Below are positions 6,140 through 8,348 of a DNA stretch of 8,348 bases, one piece after another. Positions within the stretch are counted from its first letter, which is position 1. Every line of letters begins with the position of its first letter. The DNA lies in assembly GCA_947456845.1 (NCBI GenBank), contig CANGUJ010000150.1, positions 1 to 8,348 on the forward strand. The letters are read 5' to 3'. Under the pieces are notes generated by a model. That model did not search any database, had not been told where the DNA came from, and saw nothing but the letters and a program-made list of their open reading frames with translations. The DNA is from Burkholderiales bacterium (lineage in GTDB: Bacteria; Pseudomonadota; Gammaproteobacteria; Burkholderiales; JAEUOS01). The position numbers and the translations under genes are program-made.

Positions 6140-6609
6140 ACGAAGCCGTAGCGCTGCAATTCCCGGTCAACATCGGCGACGCCTCGGCCGCGACCGGCGT
6201 CTCGGCCAAGATGATCCGCCACTACGAGGAGATCGGCCTGATCCCGCCGGCCAACCGCACACAGGCCGGCTATCGGGTGTATTCGGAGGCCGACGTGCAC
6301 ATGCTGCGCTTCATCCGCCGTGCCCGAAACCTGGGTTTTTCCGTAAAACAGATCGAGGGCCTGCTGGGCCTGTGGCGCGACCGCCGGCGCGCCAGTTCGA
6401 AGGTCAAGGCCCTGGCGCAGGAACATATCGCCGAACTCGATGCGCGCATCCGCGAAATGACCGAGATGCGCCACACCCTCGAACACCTGGCCAGCCGCTG
6501 CCACGGCGACGACCGGCCGGATTGCCCGATCCTGGAAGACCTCTCCTCGGGGGGGCCTGCAGATATCGCTCAGGCTCGTGGAACCAATCGCCGCGGCCGG
6601 CACTCATAA
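6136..6609 (+). CDS. cueR: CueR-type MerR-family Cu(I)-responsive activator
   Basis: Cytoplasmic copper sensor that twists long-spacer promoters into an active form when it binds Cu(I). It is 157 residues long. The MerR winged helix-turn-helix is at about residues 11-60 (IGDASAATGVSAKMIRHYEE, then GYRVYSEADVHMLRFI), followed by a dimerisation helix at about 90-120. The metal loop CHGDDRPDC has Cys122 and Cys130, matching the CueR pair in CPGDDSADC. Ser87, in the turn before the long helix, aligns with E. coli Ser77, typical of monovalent-metal (Cu/Ag/Au) sensors. The C-terminal tail lacks the CCHH of E. coli CueR and ends in a basic NRRGRHS. Start: GGAGG at 6124-6128, seven bases before the ATG, inside the end of copA. 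It is translationally coupled to copA and therefore probably under its own control. TAA at 6607-6609. Confidence 0.94.
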   Translation: MNEAVALQFPVNIGDASAATGVSAKMIRHYEEIGLIPPANRTQAGYRVYSEADVHMLRFIRRARNLGFSVKQIEGLLGLWRDRRRASSKVKALAQEHIAELDARIREMTEMRHTLEHLASRCHGDDRPDCPILEDLSSGGPADIAQARGTNRRGRHS

Positions 6610-6621
6610 ACATGCGCTTGT

Positions 6622-6650
6622 TTGCCAATACTTCCACGAACGCCTATATT
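6622..6650 (+). promoter_or_regulatory. Promoter of the envelope copper operon
   Basis: TTGCCA (6622-6627, five of six matches), 17-bp spacer, TATATT (6645-6650, five of six matches) is the best sigma-70-like promoter in the window. No CueR dyad is present. Initiation would fall near 6657, essentially on the ATG at 6659, predicting a leaderless transcript. No terminator separates it from cueR, so readthrough from copA-cueR is also possible. Confidence 0.6.
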
Positions 6651-6658
6651 CTCGCCTC

Positions 6659-7081
6659 ATGATTCGCTCCAAAACCCTGCGGGCGGCTGCGCGCTACTTG
6701 CTCGGGGCACTCATCGCCGCTTATGCGATGGTGCCCATGCATGCTGCCGCGCGAGCGCCTCAGGGGCTGGACGGCCCTCCCCCCGGCCGGCACATGGTGA
6801 TGGCAATGGCGGCTGAAGCCGCCGAAGAGGAGCATTGCAACGAAAGGGCCAACGAGACGCCTGCCCTGATGTGCAAGTATCACTGCCAAAGCGTGGTCCA
6901 GACACTGGACCATCCGGACGTTCGTGTCGCCGCCCTGTCCACCACGGATTTCCTGCTATTGACCAGAATGGTTACCGAGGCCGGCAACGGCATGCTCGGC
7001 TTGCCGCCGTCTCGGCCGGATGCCGCGCGCCACGGCGGCGCACCACCGCCCTACCGGAGCACCGCGCGCCTGCGCATTTGA
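6659..7081 (+). CDS. Small exported Cys/His/Met-containing protein, function unknown
   Basis: I do not recognise a named family. It is 140 residues long. The N-terminus is a clear Sec signal peptide: basic MIRSKTLRAAAR, hydrophobic YLLGALIAAYAMV, and a likely cleavage after the Ala-rich HAAARA around residue 30-33. The mature part has a Met-containing segment (HMVMAMAAEAAEEE), then a conserved-looking cluster HC-x11-C-x3-C (His59-Cys60, Met71-Cys72, His75-Cys76), then a polar Pro/Arg-rich tail ending in PPYRSTARLRI. Soft-metal-type residues, export, and position between cueR and a CusF-like gene suggest a periplasmic copper-related role, comparable in general layout to the small CopL/DUF2946-type proteins of other copper operons; that comparison is only suggestive. 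A longer frame begins at 6578 inside cueR. The 6659 start is chosen because it begins the signal peptide. It has no Shine-Dalgarno. Confidence 0.75.
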   Translation: MIRSKTLRAAARYLLGALIAAYAMVPMHAAARAPQGLDGPPPGRHMVMAMAAEAAEEEHCNERANETPALMCKYHCQSVVQTLDHPDVRVAALSTTDFLLLTRMVTEAGNGMLGLPPSRPDAARHGGAPPPYRSTARLRI

Positions 7082-7100
7082 CCCCCTGACGCATGGATTG

Positions 7101-7124
7101 GCGCACCTTCATGCGAGGGTGTGC
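7101..7124 (+). terminator. Hairpin followed by a T-rich stretch in the 72-bp gap (possible attenuator)
   Basis: GCGCACC (7101-7107) can pair with GGTGTGC (7118-7124), seven pairs including one G-U, across a 10-base loop. It is followed by TTTGGTTCATTTTT. It sits between the signal-peptide protein and the CusF-like gene, and no promoter is apparent after it. Partial termination or differential expression within the operon is plausible; the interrupted T-tract makes it weak. Confidence 0.35.
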
Positions 7125-7153
7125 TTTGGTTCATTTTTCGTCATGAGGTCGAT

Positions 7154-7660
7154 ATGTCCTGTATCAATCGTTCATTGCTGGCGGCCACCATGGCCGCGGG
7201 CTTGGGAGGGGGAGCGGTACTGGCGCAACCCGTCACCGTTCCGAGGCACCAATCCGCCCTTGCGGACTACCAGTCTTACCGCGACGAGAAGCCCGCCAAC
7301 TGGCGTGACGTCAATGACACCATGGCGGTGCTCGGCGGCCACAACGCCCACTTGCGGGAGATCGAGAAAAGCGTCAATACCGCGGGCACCGTCCTGGAAA
7401 TCGACCGGACGGCCGGCCGGGTGCGTATCGACGGCGACGCCATCAAGGCCTTGGGCTGGCCGGCCGGTATCGCATTCTGGCAATTGAAGTCGGCCGCGCT
7501 GGCCGACATTGTCAAGCCCGGACAACGCGTTGCTTTCACGCTCGAAAAGGACGGGGACGTGTACCGAGTATCCGGGTTCTCGGGCAATGCACCCCCACCG
7601 ATAAAGACCGTACCCCGCCCAGATCCGCATGTCGGGCACCGGCCGGGAGCACACAAGTGA
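7154..7660 (+). CDS. Exported protein with a CusF-like domain lacking canonical copper ligands
   Basis: Probable periplasmic protein of 168 residues. The signal peptide is MSCINRSLLAATMAAGLGGGAVLAQ with cleavage after about Ala24. Next comes a segment (residues 36-72) with YRDEKPANW and GGHNAHLRE (His63, His66), of a type I associate with small proteins beside copper efflux genes in Burkholderiales. A CusF/COG5569-like small beta-barrel follows at about 77-143 (GTVLEIDRTAGRVRIDGDAIKALGWP, then IVKPGQRVAFTLEKDGDVYRVSGF). Aligned to E. coli CusF, Trp44 is kept (Trp102), but His36, Met47 and Met49 correspond to Gly94, Gly105 and Ala107. The C-terminus carries three His (159, 162, 167). A longer frame starts at 7121; the ATG at 7154 has GAGG five bases upstream and begins the signal peptide. 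The stop overlaps the next gene's GTG (GTGA). Confidence 0.8.
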   Translation: MSCINRSLLAATMAAGLGGGAVLAQPVTVPRHQSALADYQSYRDEKPANWRDVNDTMAVLGGHNAHLREIEKSVNTAGTVLEIDRTAGRVRIDGDAIKALGWPAGIAFWQLKSAALADIVKPGQRVAFTLEKDGDVYRVSGFSGNAPPPIKTVPRPDPHVGHRPGAHK

Positions 7661-8348
7661 AACGGCCGACGATACGCACGCTGGTCTTTGCTGTTTGCGT
7701 CATGATGCTCGGCGGCTGCGCCTCCTTCTCGGAAGATCGCGGCTTTGGCCTGACTCAGCAGACGGCGAAGGATCGTCTCGGTCGCGACACCGTATGGGTC
7801 AGGAGTGAAGGTGACGCTGAAAGTGTCAGGCGGAAGGTCGCGGCGCTCCTCAGCCAGCCGCTCTCCGCCGACGACGCGGTGCAGATCGCCCTTTTCAACA
7901 ACCCAGGGCTGCAGGCGACCTACGCGGAACTGGGCATTTCCGAAAGCGACCTCGTTTCCTCCGGCCGCATCGATAACCCGCGATTCTCCTTCATGCGCGC
8001 GATCAATCGCGATAGCGATGTCAAGATCGAGAGCTTGCTGTCGTTCGGCGTGATGTCCCTCATCACCTTGCCCATGCGCCTGGAGGCGGCAGGTCGCCGC
8101 TTCGAAGGCACGCGGCGCGGCGTCACCTCCGAGATGTTGCGCACAGCCGCCGACACCCGCAAAGCCTGGGTCCGGGCGGTCGCCGCGGCGCAGACCCTGC
8201 AATACATGGCGCAGGTGAAGGAATCGGCCGAGGCCGGCGCGGAGCTGGCGCGGCGCATGGCGCGCGCCGGCAACTTCTCGCGCCTGACGCAAATGCGCGA
8301 GCACGCCTTCTACGCCGACGCCGCCGCGCAAATGGCGCGCGCGCAGCA
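7657..8348 (+). CDS. TolC/CusC-family outer-membrane efflux lipoprotein (3' end cut by window edge)
   Basis: Outer-membrane channel-type protein of the TolC superfamily (COG1538, OEP domain), probably for metal ion export. 230 codons are visible; the family is usually 420-480 residues, so roughly half is present. The start is the GTG at 7657 with GGGAG seven bases upstream, overlapping the preceding stop by 4 bp; it reads as a lipoprotein signal with lipobox LGGC (Cys21). The first repeat of the OEP domain begins at DAVQIALFNNPGLQATYAELG (residues 73-93), followed by the usual GRIDNPRFSF and long amphipathic, Ala-rich helices (about 145-230). Tight coupling to the CusF-like gene suggests joint function in periplasmic copper handling. 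No RND pump or adaptor is visible; whatever follows lies outside the window. Confidence 0.9.
   Translation, partial: MKRPTIRTLVFAVCVMMLGGCASFSEDRGFGLTQQTAKDRLGRDTVWVRSEGDAESVRRKVAALLSQPLSADDAVQIALFNNPGLQATYAELGISESDLVSSGRIDNPRFSFMRAINRDSDVKIESLLSFGVMSLITLPMRLEAAGRRFEGTRRGVTSEMLRTAADTRKAWVRAVAAAQTLQYMAQVKESAEAGAELARRMARAGNFSRLTQMREHAFYADAAAQMARAQ

Noticed and set aside
6578..6658. 27-codon extension of the exported Cys/His protein into the end of cueR
   Set aside because: It would bury the signal peptide. The ATG at 6659 gives a normal n-region and hydrophobic core.
1..8348. CRISPR arrays, tRNA/rRNA genes, insertion sequences, integrase or attachment sites
   Set aside because: I looked for regularly spaced repeats, tRNA-like folds, transposase reading frames and terminal inverted repeats and saw none. 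Base composition appears even, without signs of recent insertion.

Overview
The window looks like a chromosomal segment of a high-GC betaproteobacterium, probably Burkholderiales (Oxalobacteraceae/Massilia-like). That placement rests on strong G/C preference at third codon positions and on the combination of an Lrp-controlled hppD-phhB pair with a CueR/CopA/CopZ copper module. It is an inference from gene content; no marker gene is present. Genes are tightly packed and no gene-free stretch exceeds about 200 bases.

Left part (1-3345), efflux and aromatic amino acid catabolism. A Bcr/CflA-type MFS drug transporter on the minus strand runs off the left edge. Upstream of it, also on the minus strand, are phhB (pterin-4a-carbinolamine dehydratase) and hppD (4-hydroxyphenylpyruvate dioxygenase), which form a two-gene operon for phenylalanine/tyrosine breakdown. 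Divergent from hppD is an Lrp/AsnC-family regulator. The 131-bp gap between them holds a perfect 13-bp dyad overlapping the regulator's probable -10 element, consistent with autoregulation and control of hppD.

Middle part (3373-6609), cytoplasmic copper homeostasis. A 66-residue copZ-like chaperone (minus) and copA-cueR (plus: Cu(I) P1B-ATPase, then its MerR-family sensor, overlapping by 4 bp) diverge from a region with two nearly identical CueR-type promoters, one facing each way. Each has a 19-bp -35/-10 spacer and a dyad centred in it. Excess cytoplasmic Cu(I) bound by CueR should switch on chaperone, exporter and the sensor itself.

Right part (6622-8348), envelope copper functions. A second operon starts 50 bp after cueR. 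It encodes a small exported Cys/His/Met-containing protein of no recognised family, with a promoter placed so that the mRNA would be leaderless. Next is an exported protein with a CusF-like barrel in which the canonical Cu ligands are replaced. Last is a lipoprotein of the TolC/CusC outer-membrane efflux family that runs off the right edge. Operon position suggests these act in the periplasm on copper delivered by CopA. The membership and mechanism of this operon are the least understood and most interesting content of the window.
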